Assembly: GCA_932521035.1 (NCBI GenBank)
Contig: OW051495.1
Coordinates: 6,820,001 to 6,884,000 of the forward strand
Source: Oscheius dolichura
Taxonomy: Eukaryota; Nematoda; Chromadorea; Rhabditida; Rhabditidae
DNA: 64,000 bases
Direction: 5' to 3'
The notes below the pieces were generated by a model, which had not been told where the DNA came from, did no database searches, and was given only the letters and a program-made list of their open reading frames with translations. The translations under genes and the position numbers were made by a program. Of this stretch, positions 28,286-42,139 are shown one piece after another; position 1 is the first letter of the stretch, and every line of letters starts with the position of its first letter.

Positions 28286-28423
28286 TCATCCTCCTTCAGA
28301 ATTTTCTTCAGAGGTTTCCCAAAACAAATACTTCAAAAACCATTGAAACATCACGGCTGTTTCTTTGGGAAAACATCTAATTAGTCGTGACATCAACCGG
28401 TAGTTTTCTGGGAGGACAGTCAT
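28286..28423 (-). CDS. Possible 45-aa protein downstream of the membrane-protein gene
   Basis: ATG 28423 opens a 45-codon frame (MTVLPENYRLM...) ending at 28286, with an AATAAA at 28253-28258 just after the stop. It lies about 125 nt after the poly(A) signal of the upstream minus-strand gene (28549-28554), the usual spacing of genes within nematode operons. No domain is recognised, and the frame is short enough to be chance. It could also be the last exon of something longer, but no upstream exon is visible. Confidence 0.3.
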   Translation of the reverse strand: MTVLPENYRLMSRLIRCFPKETAVMFQWFLKYLFWETSEENSEGG

Positions 28424-28621
28424 TTTGAAGTAATATTCCTTGTTCAATATGTGAATGAAAAGGAAAAGATGATCCAGTAAGGCGAAACAAAGCCGGATTG
28501 TGGATCCTTCCGAGCCAACATCCAAAACATCCGAGATATAGAAGTAGCTTTATTCTTACAAAAATAATAGACGTGGATGAGGTGATTATAGACGAGAATA
28601 TATTATTTTATCCCGGGAGTA

Positions 28622-28837
28622 TCACGAAAAAATACGACCAGCTGGCTCAGGAGGACCTCCGTTCTGTTGCCAATATTCTTCGGTTTCCCTGTTGCACTCC
28701 CAACATTTCATAATCAAGACGATGATAAGGAGACCGAGAAATACCCCGGCAAGAGTGAGACAGGTGAGTGGAATATAGGGATAGAGCAGAGCTGAGAACG
28801 GTATTGTCGAATTGGCAAACGGGTTAGATGAATCCAT
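28622..28837 (-). CDS. Small single-pass membrane protein, 71 aa
   Basis: A single-exon frame from ATG 28837 to TGA at 28622. It has a short N-terminus with an Asn-Ser-Thr glycosylation site, then a strongly hydrophobic segment (about residues 20-44, core LAGVFLGLLIIVLIM), then KCWECNRETEEYW and a Pro/Gly-rich tail. No signal peptide is evident, so the segment is probably a membrane anchor with the Cys-containing tail in the cytoplasm. A splice acceptor (ttttcctcgtcctag) ends 10 nt before the ATG, as expected for spliced-leader addition. AATAAA at 28549-28554 follows the stop. I do not recognise the family. Confidence 0.6.
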   Translation of the reverse strand: MDSSNPFANSTIPFSALLYPYIPLTCLTLAGVFLGLLIIVLIMKCWECNRETEEYWQQNGGPPEPAGRIFS

Positions 28838-29192
28838 TTCCAGAAAACTAGGACGAGGAAAAGTTGGCGCCTGCGGCTTTTTGGGTACAATATAGGCACC
28901 AAGACCTCTATTACCGGGGTAACCAAACCAAGATGACAAGTCAATTTATTAGCCTGAACCAGGGGAGCCTGCTCTTTCTTTTCATATTGGAGACGAACCG
29001 GAAGAATACTTACTTCCCTTGACATTGGAGATGGTGCAATTACAGAGAACAGTATCAGTCGAGTATCATCTCGAACATTCCATTTCCGATGCTTCACCCA
29101 TAGACGTCGAGCCTTCAGTTAAAACAAAGATCTCTTCGCGTCATGATAAACCGGTATCTTTTCTATTTTCGGTGTGTTTTCCCTGCATATCG

Positions 29193-29200
29193 TATAAAAG
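29193..29200 (+). promoter_or_regulatory. TATA box of the 69-aa secreted peptide gene
   Basis: TATAAAAG lies 40 nt upstream of the ATG at 29240, which would leave a very short 5' leader of 10-20 nt. Strong TATA boxes are typical of small, highly transcribed nematode genes such as peptide and cuticle genes. Confidence 0.65.
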
Positions 29201-29239
29201 GGCGACTTCATCAAGACCGCCCCAACCCAAACACAAAAC

Positions 29240-29449
29240 ATGAAGCTTCTCGTCGTCTTTTGTCTCCTGGTCGCCGCCATCTCGGCCCTTCCCTTCTACC
29301 GATTCCCTCGCCAAGCCTACTATAATCAGAACCAATGGGGATACGGATATCAGAATGCTGCTCCACGAGTCGGATACACTGGAATTGGAGGACCCAGCGG
29401 AGAAGGAAGCACCTGGGAAGGAGGACGGGGCATCTCCATCTTCGGATAA
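29240..29449 (+). CDS. Small secreted Gly/Tyr-rich peptide, 69 aa
   Basis: An intronless gene. Residues 1-16 (MKLLVVFCLLVAAISA) form a clear signal peptide. The mature part begins LPFYRFPRQ and is rich in Gly, Tyr, Asn and Trp without cysteines (motifs WGYGYQNA and GGRGISIFG). The composition recalls the Gly/Tyr-rich antimicrobial or neuropeptide-like (NLP/CNC) peptides and small cuticle peptides of nematodes; which one it is cannot be decided from sequence. A TATA box lies 40 nt upstream and an AATAAA at 29527-29532, about 80 nt after the stop, so the whole transcription unit is only about 330 nt. Confidence 0.85.
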   Translation: MKLLVVFCLLVAAISALPFYRFPRQAYYNQNQWGYGYQNAAPRVGYTGIGGPSGEGSTWEGGRGISIFG

Positions 29450-29559
29450 ACTCACGGATCCATTATCGTCTCAAACATGCCCCATGATCTTTTTGTACAT
29501 ATCTCGTGTGCCATGAAAGAAGAGTAATAAATTATTTCATTAACTTCCTATTTCGTATC

Positions 29560-30140
29560 GAGTATTAGCAGTGTTCAAGGGGCTTTGACCTAGGCTATAT
29601 CCTTGAGCGATGGAATCAAAGAAGTGGGTTTGTTCTGGTTCGGCCTTCAGGCCTTTGTCTTCCTTACGTCTACACATATATTAATAGAAGTCGCCTCATT
29701 TCCTGGTCCAAAAGACGGAAGGAACTTTGTACATAATATCATACTACATACATCGTACTCAAACTATCCAGCCTCCAATTGAGGTGAACTAAAAGAAGTT
29801 GGCTCCACCGTCACTTAGTATTGATGTCTACTGTTTTGCTGTCAAGAAAATTGAGAGATACGCGAGATAAACTGTCCGAAAAACAAGTATACCAGGATCA
29901 TAAGGCTGTAGATGGTGGTGTTGAACCTTGCTACGTCGTGTTGTCTGGGCTTTTTTTGTTGTTTCAGTTTCTTGGTCTCTCTCCTTCTGTGTTATTACAG
30001 CATTCCGCTGACCACGGGGTGTCAATTCGCGGTGTTGATAGGAAAGATAACTCAATCTCCTGCAAACCTTTCCAGAAAAGTTTTTAAACTTTAAAAACCC
30101 TTCACTTTTCATCAGATATATCCATCTTTATCTTTATTTT
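29560..30140. other. Intergenic stretch between two small convergent genes
   Basis: No gene seen. Its right part is A+T rich and carries a minus-strand AATAAA near 30155, presumably the poly(A) site of the secreted-peptide gene at 30461-30718. The open frames here lack start context and domain character. Confidence 0.5.
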
Positions 30141-30460
30141 CAACATCTTTATTTTACAGTAACCATACCATATTAAAATCTATTAAAGCTCATAAAATTA
30201 AGTATAGTATACACATGTACAGGCAGCGCTTACAACATTAGAAAAGTAAAGTATTTCAATAAGCCAATATTATACCCGAAGCGAGGAGAGAATACTGTAG
30301 CACGGGGGAGGAAGAGGAAGAAGATCAATAGAAGCGACTGGCTCCTGAAAACGTAGTGTTTCCCCCTTCTGAATGGACGTGTCACTGGCATCTGTGTGAC
30401 CATTATGAGGGTCCTTTCACTCTGCCTTCCCGTTGACATAGATATATGTGGATATAGTGT

Positions 30461-30718
30461 TTACTCACTCAGTGGCACGGGAGTGACGTGCCTGTCCACC
30501 TCGGCCGAGGGTCGACCAATCTGTTGTTGGAATGGATGAGGAGAGGTGGCCTTCTGGGTGTATGGGGCAGCTCCTTGGGCTGTCGACTCCCGTAAGACTG
30601 AAATACTCTTCCCTATTCCCTATAAAACGCCATACTTACCAGAATATTCAGTGGGGAATGAGTAGCTGACGGAGATGCCGATGAGCAACAGAATCAACCA
30701 GGTGGAAACGGTACCCAT
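30461..30718 (-). CDS. Small secreted protein, two or three exons
   Basis: Exon 1 (30718-30640) encodes a signal peptide (MGTVSTWLILLLIGISVSYS) and a few residues. It ends with a GTAAGT donor in phase 1. Exon 2 (30597-30461) continues in frame for about 45 hydrophilic residues and stops at TAA 30461-30463, giving 71 aa without cysteines. A tttacag acceptor ends 3 nt before the ATG, suggesting trans-splicing. A second donor (GTGAGT) overlaps the stop. Splicing from 30469 to an acceptor at 30344 would replace the last residues by a tail ending ASRFY with a stop at 30325. The only poly(A) signal is near 30155, which supports a transcript running on to that region. Family unknown; a peptide precursor is possible. 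Confidence 0.7.
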
Positions 30719-33700
30719 TGTCTGTAAACAACGGGGATTGTATACGAACTGACAACTGGGGGAAAAGTGAGGGTAAAGAGTAGGGGGGACCGGAAGGGGA
30801 AGCGGCAACTCTCCCGATTGAGAGACAACCAGTCCTAGGCAGAAGATAAAAGAAACTCAACGGGGAAGGAAGTTATAGCCAACTGTAAGGGGATTAGCAG
30901 AACGCCCGAGGTCAGGGGCAGAAACGGAGAATAGAGATCAGAAAGGGGAGACCATGCCAGGCTGGTTGGCTTAGGTCACCGAGAGATGGAGGGCACTTAG
31001 CCGTCTCCTCTCTCTGAAGACGACATGCCGTGGGAAAAATGGCATTCGGGTAGGCAAACAACGAGGAGAAAATGGGACAAATGGCATGTAGGTATTGGAG
31101 AGGAGGCACACGGGATTATTCAGGCAATTCAAAAAGAGAAGCTAGGAGTCAAAAGGGCAGGTGATCTGGACAGGAGAAAATGAGAGGTTCGTTGTTTCAA
31201 CGCTGCTCGTGGAACAGGACTGATCCCTTCGTTTTTTTTGTGCTCCACGGAAACCAATGCCTCCCGCAAAATCAGGACATTGTTTGAGGACAGATTACAA
31301 GGAGTCTCGAGGCGGAATGTGGCACGGAAAATTGTTTGGTAAGATTGAGTTGTGTTTGTATTTGTCTTCAAGTGTTTTCTTCAAACAGAGACGTGGTCTC
31401 CGTCGTCTTTTTCTCTCTGGTGTCTTCCTTCTTCAAAATAAGATCTGTGTGGCAGGTTCTGCCACCGACTGACCCGTATGGCTATAATAGCCGCCTAAAG
31501 TAGCCACGCCACGGGAAAGGGACGCGGAGGAGGACAGTCCGCCTAATGGCGGGCACTGTGAAGAGCGAGACGAAAAAGAGGGGAGGTCGTCGGAGTCAAT
31601 TTCCCATATGGGTAATTTGGATGAATGCGTGACCCACTTGAGAGAACAAATTGTAACGCGGCCCACACTATTGTGACTTTGGTGTGAAATCGGACAGAGA
31701 GTGGAGCGGCAGACATGTTACTCTGTTAATTATGAGAAGGGGACGACGAGGGGGAGGAGGAGGAGGAGGGGAAGACTTTGACCAGTCCAATGGCTACTTT
31801 TTTGATCGTGTGCATGGGTGAAAGGTGAGAGAACATACGAAGGGGGAACCGGCTCGGTAAGAGTGATTTTTATCTGTTGTTCCGGCTTCCCTTCCTCAAA
31901 ACAAAAAGTGGAGGTTGAATGAAAAGGAGCGTCGAAATATTTGAAAAATCTGACTAGAGGGTGAAGTGGTCTTTGGCAGAGCGTCGTTGCTTCTGTTGCC
32001 AATTGAAGTCATTTATGGGACGTCATTTATGAAATAACCGGAAACGTCTCTATTTAGGGCTTTCCCAATGGCTCAATAAAAACATTTCACTTGAAAAGGA
32101 GGTATAAATAGGGGGCAGAGGGCCCATTGTCATCAACGTTGAGGGTTGAGGACAGCTCAGACCGACTATTTTCAGTGTCTTGGCGAGCTACTGTAAGTAA
32201 AGAAGAGACCACACCACATACAATATCAATAGGAAGAGAAATAGAACGAGGAAGGAAGGAGGGGGCCATCTGTCTGTGTGCCCTTTGACTGTTGGCCGTT
32301 GACAGGAGTCAAATAGTCGAGATTGACGGCAATTTTGAGATTACGCGCCCTGTGATCCGAGCAGTTCCCTGCCCTCTTTGGGGTCTATTAGGAGGAGGAG
32401 GAGGGCGAGAAAAGAGAAAGGCCGGGAGGAGGGCTGAATCCTTCGAGAGCAGGCGGCTGCGAGACACGTGTTCTACAAAAAGTTTTTGAGAAAAGAAGAG
32501 CCACAGCTGGCACACCTGTACCCGCCACAGCTGTAGGGGGAGAGGCGTTGCGTAGCAAATAGGCGTGAAAAACCGGGCAGATTTTCATTATTGGCCACAA
32601 TTGTCCAGCCAGGCTAACACTATGCCGCATAGAGTTAAGCCCCCCTTCCTCCCTTAAAAAGGACAGGAAGGGGGAGAAAAGAAGAGAGACGTGACCCTGC
32701 TGGGAAAAGCCTTATGTTGCTTCGCCGTTGGCAGCAAAAAGATCTGGAAACGAGTCTTTGCACTCGCTGTGGTGAGGGAATCATTTTCGAGAGGGACTTT
32801 AGCTTTTTGAAGAGGAGTGGATGGCTAGTGGTGATGGTCAATCGGAACGGGAAGACCAATAAGGCCTGTTTATGGACCGGGAACATTATTTGACCATCTG
32901 CATTCTGATACAGATGGCCGGATGGTATAGTACGAGGATGGGAATGGCTGGGGGAGGAAAGTTGTTTTTCAGAAGGTGCACAAGGAGACTTTGATTGGGC
33001 ATACAAATACTGTCTGACTAGTTCACTTGAACTCTTGAACTGAGGTAGAGGTTGACTTTGCCGGTTATGGTCGTATGGGCACGGCAAATGCGAAAAGAAG
33101 GCTCGGTTCACATCAGCTGCACCTTTACTGTATTCCGCAGGACATGGAAGCCCGCCTACAGTCACAAGTAGTGCGGCACATTGTGAATAACCCGGGGTAC
33201 AACAATTTGAACTTTTGGAGAAGACCGGAACGAACGAGAGTGTGTACCCCTTCTCCCAAAAAACTCTGTGAATTGCCCTCGTAACCCCGCCAAATTGTGG
33301 AAAGAAGCATCTTTGATGGAACAAGGAAGCCCCATGGTCTGGTTGGAATTGACCATACCTCAAGTCCCCCTTATGATCAAGCCGCCATCGCGCTACTTTA
33401 AGTGTTTCCAGTCGGTCGAAAGTAAAAGCGATTGCATTGTCACCTAAAAAGAGTAAAGAGTAAAACCTGCTATACAGACTGCCAACTAACAAAGAGTACA
33501 ACTATATACGGAGGGAAAGGGTAGCCTAAAAAAGAGGGAATGAATGAGGGAAAATAAGAGATGGTGTTGGTGAAATTTGATCCATCCTCAGGGCATTAGA
33601 TAGCGTTCGTTGTTGACCATTTCTGCTGCCAGCTGGTCTCAGTCACTGGCTGGTGAGACCTAAGAAGGCAGAGGACAGCTCATTTGGGGGATTGGCCGGC

Positions 33701-33800
33701 TGGAGGAGGTGAGAATTGCATTTGGGGCCAGCCTAACGAGATGATGATGAGACAAGGAGGAATACACTCTCAGAACTTTATTCATATTGACTTGTACTCG
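30719..33800. other. Stretch between the secreted-peptide gene and pig-1
   Basis: No recognised gene. The only notable item is a minus-strand frame of 288 codons (33501-32635) that starts at TTG, has no early ATG and matches no family I know. An acceptor-like ttactctttttag lies inside it near 33445. The rest is purine-rich on the plus strand. Confidence 0.4.
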
Positions 33801-33851
33801 ACTGATATTATGAGAAATAATAGACACAACCACAGGCAGAGGGGGAGAGCA

Positions 33852-36659
<2,808 letters not shown>

Positions 36660-37761
36660 GATGAAGCGATGAGAAGAAGAACAGTCGAAACTGTTTGAAG
36701 ATATCTCGATAGATGAGATGAGAGAGCTGACAACCGTAGGAGATCGACAGCTAAGTGAATGGTACTATAGTATCCGAAGTTTATATACTCGGAAAGCGAG
36801 AAGCGGCCAAACCGAAGCGAGCTTTTCCCTCAGGGCAGATGCTTTCATCGCGGCGGCGACGCTTTTGAGCTTCGCAATAAATGCCATACCCGGAAATACC
36901 TATAGAGAAATTAAAAATCAAGAATAAGTTCGAAATGTGTGCAAACCAATTCTTAATTCATCAATTTTCCATCTTCCATTTCAGAAACATATGAGTAAAT
37001 CCCTCTCGCGCAACATTCCTGATGAGCCAGGCACTTTTTTTTCCAGTGAACCGCGACCCTCGGCACTGTTCAGGAGTTCTTTGCTCTCTTTTTTTCGACT
37101 TTTCACTTCGGCGTCGCGTACACATCCTTGGTGTTCCTCTTTGTATGCAGTCCCCGCAGTGCTCAACTTTCCTACTCTCTTGCCTGTTCGTTTTCCTTGC
37201 GAGAATTCGATCAACCTGCCTAAGTTTCAATTCATTACCTCAACGGAAGTTGCTCTTTTCTTTGCTTCACCTGCTTCGTGTGGCCTCCGAAGTGACGCGG
37301 AACTGCTCACGGGAGGGGGAGAGGTCAGCAAAAAATCTAGTATCCTGAACATGGATGTATGACGCCACGGTAAAACATAGTCCTTCTAATGTACAGTATC
37401 CGTATTAATTCCTGTCAAAGAAGGGACTGATTTCTGACCGGCTACAATTCTGCACATTCTTCTCCGTGTTCCCTCTAATCCGAGTTCATACGCAACTGTT
37501 TTCTATACGAGGATAATCGCATAATCGAATCAACGGCCCAATATATCTTCGTTTTTCCCACGTCCTCTTTTGCAATAAATCTGAGTTCCCCGGGTAATCT
37601 ACCCCGAACAGCGTTTGATCTCTGGAGCAGAAGGGATTCCGGAGAAAACATTCTACCCTTTTCCGGGTCTCTTTTCTTTCCTGTTCTCCTGGCTTGGAGC
37701 GGAGTTCACCAAGGAGCAGAGTTCTCCTGGCCCGCCCCAATCTCCTCCCCCTTCTGAATCC
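36660..37761. other. Divergent intergenic region between pig-1 and a secreted-protein gene
   Basis: About 1.1 kb separating the pig-1 start (minus) from the TATA box of the plus-strand gene. It must hold the pig-1 promoter. Open frames such as plus 36937-37362 are pyrimidine-rich and look non-coding. I cannot point to a specific regulatory motif. Confidence 0.45.
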
Positions 37762-37768
37762 TATATAA
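37762..37768 (+). promoter_or_regulatory. TATA box of the 108-aa secreted protein gene
   Basis: TATATAA sits 105 nt upstream of the likely start codon at 37873, preceded by a C/T-rich stretch. Transcription would start near 37790-37800. Confidence 0.5.
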
Positions 37769-37872
37769 CTCCCCCTCGGCAGTGTTCGCCATCACATCGG
37801 GTTATGACCCGAACGGAGCCTGCACCGCGTCTCTTCTCTTTCTCTCCCTGTTTATACGAGAGTTTCCTGAAG

Positions 37873-38288
37873 ATGAAGGCTCTTCTCCTTCTCTGCCTGT
37901 TCTGCGGAAGTGTCTTTGCCTTCATTGACTGTGACAACGAAGACGCTCACGGAATAAGATACTATCCCAGTGCTTACATCGTGAGTATTCTATAATTGGA
38001 CAGTGTAAATGAGAAGTATTAGGACCCGGAAGATGCTTTTTTGGAGGAGATGGATGAGATCCCGGGTATGGAGGGGTCGGTCGTGTTGAATGTAAACGTA
38101 TGCCCCTCTAGATACAGATTAAACCCATTTTATTTTAGGATACGTATGAGGGTTTCAAGAAGATCAAGGCAAAGATGGTCGAGCACGGCAAGCTTCGCCG
38201 CGAACTGCTCCGCAATCGAGCCGAAATGTGCAAGATGCAAGCCAAGCGCAGACCCCGTATCACCCCTGTCTTCGACTCGGAGGAGTGA
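37873..38288 (+). CDS. Secreted protein with acidic and basic halves, 108 aa
   Basis: Three exons, 37873-37980, 38023-38091 and 38139-38288, all in phase 0 with GTGAGT/GTAAAC donors and ttag acceptors. Residues 1-16 (MKALLLLCLFCGSVFA) are a signal peptide. The next part is acidic (DCDNEDAHG, then DPEDAFLEEMDE). The last exon is strongly basic and probably helical (KKIKAKMVEHGKLRRELL, ending RRPRITPVFDSEE). Mature cysteines are few (one early, one late). A TATA box lies upstream and AATAAA at about 38459. No family recognised. The in-frame ATG codons further upstream would destroy the signal peptide, so 37873 is the chosen start. Confidence 0.8.
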
Positions 38289-38469
38289 AGACACCGTGGC
38301 TACGGCACTACTATACCTCCTCTGTTGACAAGTTACAAGCAGGCATTACAGAAATTTATCAATGTGAAAAAATGGCTAATTGTTATTTGTTTGTTATTCC
38401 CCAGATGAGTTGCTTCCAATTCTCCCCCATATGGGCCATTTCCCAGATATTTTGATTGTTAATAAAAAA

Positions 38470-38941
38470 AACGTCAATGGAAGTGTTCTCTTGTTCGGGT
38501 AGGGGCATAGGAGAGGGCCGGGAAATGGGAGGGATGGGCATTGTCTCTGCTACAGATTGCCTTCTTCTTGATCATCTCGGAAATCATGATTCATGAACAG
38601 TCGTTCTTTGCTACTTCTTCTCTGCAAGGATATTCAAAGAATTCTTTGAATGGGAGATAATCTTCAAGAAAGGGAAGGGAGCATGTACACCGGACATCGA
38701 CATTAGCTTTTCTTTCCGCGTTCATCCGAGGCGAGCATAAATCTCATTTGAATTAAAATGAGCACGCTCTATCGATCCCATTAATCTGTAGCTTGTTAGA
38801 AAATAAGAAAAGGGAAGATACAAATTAACTGCACCTTGCCCTGGTCCGTCAAACGCGCTTCCGAGAATATTGTGAACACTCTTTCATCCATTTGGATATC
38901 TGCCCTTCCAGAAAAGGAGTAAAAATAATGATGAACTGACG
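38470..38941. other. Intergenic stretch before hda-1
   Basis: No gene seen. It lies between the 3' end of the plus-strand secreted-protein gene and the probable minus-strand poly(A) signal of the deacetylase gene (AATAAA at 38942-38947). Confidence 0.5.
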
Positions 38942-39154
38942 TTTATTTTGTGTGTGTTTGACCAGTTTAATATTATACAAATAATATGAATATAAATACG
39001 CATGACATTGAGATCACATCTAAAATAGAGTCGCGTCTCTCTGGTCAGCCCGCGACTGCCGGTTGTTGGAATAGAAAAGACAATAAATTAAGCATACTAC
39101 GTAAGGGGATGGTAATGATGTGTGGAAGAATGATCGAGTGAAAAGTGGAGGATA

Positions 39155-41482
39155 TTATAATGAGCCGGTTGAGGTTCCAGGAGGAGTTGGGACAGGAGCG
39201 GGGGCGACTGGTTCCGCCACTTCTCTCGCGTTGTGCTCATTCCGTCGATCATTTCCTTCATTTTCACTCTCGAAATATTCTCCCGAATCTTGTATCATAG
39301 CATCTCGAACAGCTTCTAGAAGAGAGATTTGTCTTAACGAGAACGGTGGATAACGTACGTGGGAGCCGCTTGTCCGGATTGGCCATATCTCGTCCGAGAC
39401 TCTTATCCTGCATTATTTTAAAGCGATCCTCCGGAATGGCTAAAAAGTTGTTATACTTTGGGTTTATCCGAATTAAAATCATCACTTTTTTGATAAAAGA
39501 TCTCCACTTGTGATATTAAAAAGGGAAAAGGGAATATTCTAGGAACTCACGTTGCATCTGAACACTGGGGACATGTTCGAGTCGGCTCATGTTCGCGCAA
39601 ACAACTTCTCTGGAATAGGAGATTCTCAAAAGTATCAAGCAGTTCCTACGTTATTCTCTTCAAGTAGCCAGGTGTGTTGTCATTGTGGACGGCGTTCTTC
39701 TCCCAGTGCAGCTTATAAGTCGGCCCAAAATACTCGTAATAGTCATTATAGGGCAGATCTAAAGGCATGCTTATACTCCATGTTCTCCGGCTATTCCCAT
39801 ACCATCGGGGAGTTCTCTGCCCACGGCCAGGGCTGTCTCATAAGTCCAGCAACGGGCCACGTTCTTGGGAGTGTAGCCGCCTCCTCCGAGGATCATAAGA
39901 GGGACGTTGTATCGTCGGAAGAAACTGACACAGGCCCCGTGTCCCCGGATGGTCATGTTGAACACTCCCAGTCTATCTCCCGATAGAGAATCTGCACCAC
40001 ATTGAAGAACTACTGCGCTCGGTTGGAATCTCTCCATCACCTTCGTCATAATCTGGAGGAATATGATAGAAAGAATATGGGAAAGAGATTACCGGGACAA
40101 AGACGCTCTGGTAGACGTCATCCGTGATCCCGGAACGAAGGGGGACGTTGACGGCATACATCTTACCCTTATCACAGCCCGTATCCTGCAAGATTATCCT
40201 ATTTGTTCTATTTTTAGCATATTCATAACCAGTTGGAAAATTTCATGAATCTTTGTGGTTCTGTTCCGCGCTGGATATTCTACATTTCATGAAATGCAGC
40301 ATATAATTGTTTGATTCACTTCCCGTCCTATGATTTTCTGGAGATTAGAGTTGAGATTCGATTGTTTGAACTCTGCTGTCATAAGAATCCAACTTTCTTT
40401 GAATTATGGAAAATTATAGAGGGCAGAGGCCCCGATTTTGTAGGCACCTTCATCGAATAACAAGACTTTTTCGGGGAAAATAAAAGGGCATCTAAAGTGC
40501 AGGCGTGGGGAAGATAAATCAAGGGAAAGGCAAGGGAACTTACGAGGACAGCACCCGTTCCGGGAAAGAAGTCGCCGTATTTGTGGAAGGAGACGGTCAT
40601 GACACGGTTCGTGTGGTAGAAGGCCTCCTCCACACCGTCTCCGTGGTGGACATCGATATCCACGTAGAGGACTCTATTATCCGAATAAAAGGGAAAAGGG
40701 AAAGGATACCTCTTGTGAGATTTTAGAAGGTCCAAAATAGCCAGGACGATGTCATTTGTGTAGCAGAATCCACTGGCTTCGTTCTTCTTGGCGTGGTGGA
40801 GTCCTCCCATCCAATTGATGGCGATGTCACACTCACGGCGGTTCAGCTTTGAAGCGGCAGCCAAGGAACCTCCACAGCTGAGCTGACAGAACTCGAACAA
40901 CCCCTCGAAAAGAGGACAATCCTCTCCAACATTGACTTAATTTAATTTAGATAACAAAATCAAAAAAGCAACTCACATTTGAGCATTTCCTTCTGATAGT
41001 TTTTGGCATTCTCGGGTGTGGCTACTCGGAGGAAGCTCACATATTCTTCGGAGTGGAATTTGGCTATATCCTTGTACGAGGCGGGTAGCGGACGCTGAAA
41101 TATCATCCCTTGAGCTGAGCGCTGATCATATCACAGTTTATCACATAGATTGGCAAATTAAAAGAAAAATGTCAATTTGCTTTGGATTTAAATTGTTTCA
41201 ATAAGTACAATAGGTTCAGATTACTTCGAATCTGGGTAAAATTCCAATAAAAAAACTCACGAATATGTTCAAATCTCTCCAAACTCCGTAATTCAGTAGA
41301 AGGTGATGTGTCATCCGGATTCTGTTCGGCTTCATCACGTGTCCCTGGCCGTAGTAGTAATTCCCGACGCTTGCTAAAGAATATTTCATTATACACATTT
41401 CTGACCAAAACTCACAGTCATAATAATAGGCGACGAGCTTTTTTGAGTGCTCCAACACACTGTCCGTGTTTTCTTCTGCCAT
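39155..41482 (-). CDS. hda-1: Class I histone deacetylase (HDA-1 / HDAC1-2 type)
   Basis: Zinc-dependent lysine deacetylase of the nuclear NuRD/Sin3-type complexes. Eleven exons with consistent phases: 41482-41416, 41373-41261, 41094-40977, 40935-40710, 40673-40544, 40185-40093, 40052-39803, 39758-39650, 39609-39551, 39439-39359 and 39315-39155. Total 468 aa; worm HDA-1 has 461. The fold opens with [14 protein letters not shown]. Active-site residues are present: His146-His147 (GGLHHAKK), Asp182 and His184 (DIDVHHGDG), Asp270 (CGADSL) and Tyr309 (GGGGYTP). The C-terminal tail after residue 390 is acidic and then Pro/Ala-rich, shorter than in vertebrates and without a Lys-rich end. One loop after FFPGTG reads [11 protein letters not shown] where relatives have DLKDIGAGKGK. 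C. elegans has close paralogues (hda-1, hda-3), so the symbol denotes the subfamily. Confidence 0.96.
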
Positions 41483-42080
41483 TATTATTCTACCTATAGA
41501 ATTCCAATTAATTACAGGCGTTTACGGGGAAAAAGTAAAAAGCAGGAAGTAAAAATGGATTTTTAAAGCGAAGGATTTTTGGAAGGCGTCCAAAATCCAG
41601 CAGTCGCGTTTATTTTTTCTCTTGGTGTATGGATCGCGCCAAGACGCAGCGCTAATCCCAACTACTGGTGGTTGACAGGGAAGTGGTGCCGGTAAGAATT
41701 GGCGATTATAACGGGGGTTCAGATCATTTTAATAGAACTGTACGTGTCATAAAACGATGTGGAGAAACAGAGACCTGCTCTCCTGTGATTTGTGTCAAAC
41801 AAGGATTCCACTCACTTCTAATAAGAAATGAGGTACACAACTTATTGAACGAGTAAAGAACACAGAGAAGGGCTTATCAACTGTGAAACTTGGCAGAGAG
41901 TAACGTGACACTGTCCACAGTAAAGCGGAGGACAGCTTCAACAAGAGTAAAGATTCCGTTGTCACGGGGTTGACTGACATACACGGGATAGTCTGGTGGG
42001 TGAAGCATAATTAGCCCCTCGAGAAGCCCCGTCTAACAACGACAGATACCAATTAACTCGACCAAGAAAAATAGGAATAA
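41483..42080. other. Intergenic stretch between hda-1 and the 439-aa protein gene
   Basis: Holds the hda-1 promoter region and, at its right edge, the AATAAA (42081-42086) of the next minus-strand gene. No gene or clear motif seen. Confidence 0.5.
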
Positions 42081-42139
42081 TTTATTCATAACTATATTTT
42101 TTACATGCTGATAATCACAGATTTCCATTTGTAGACGGG

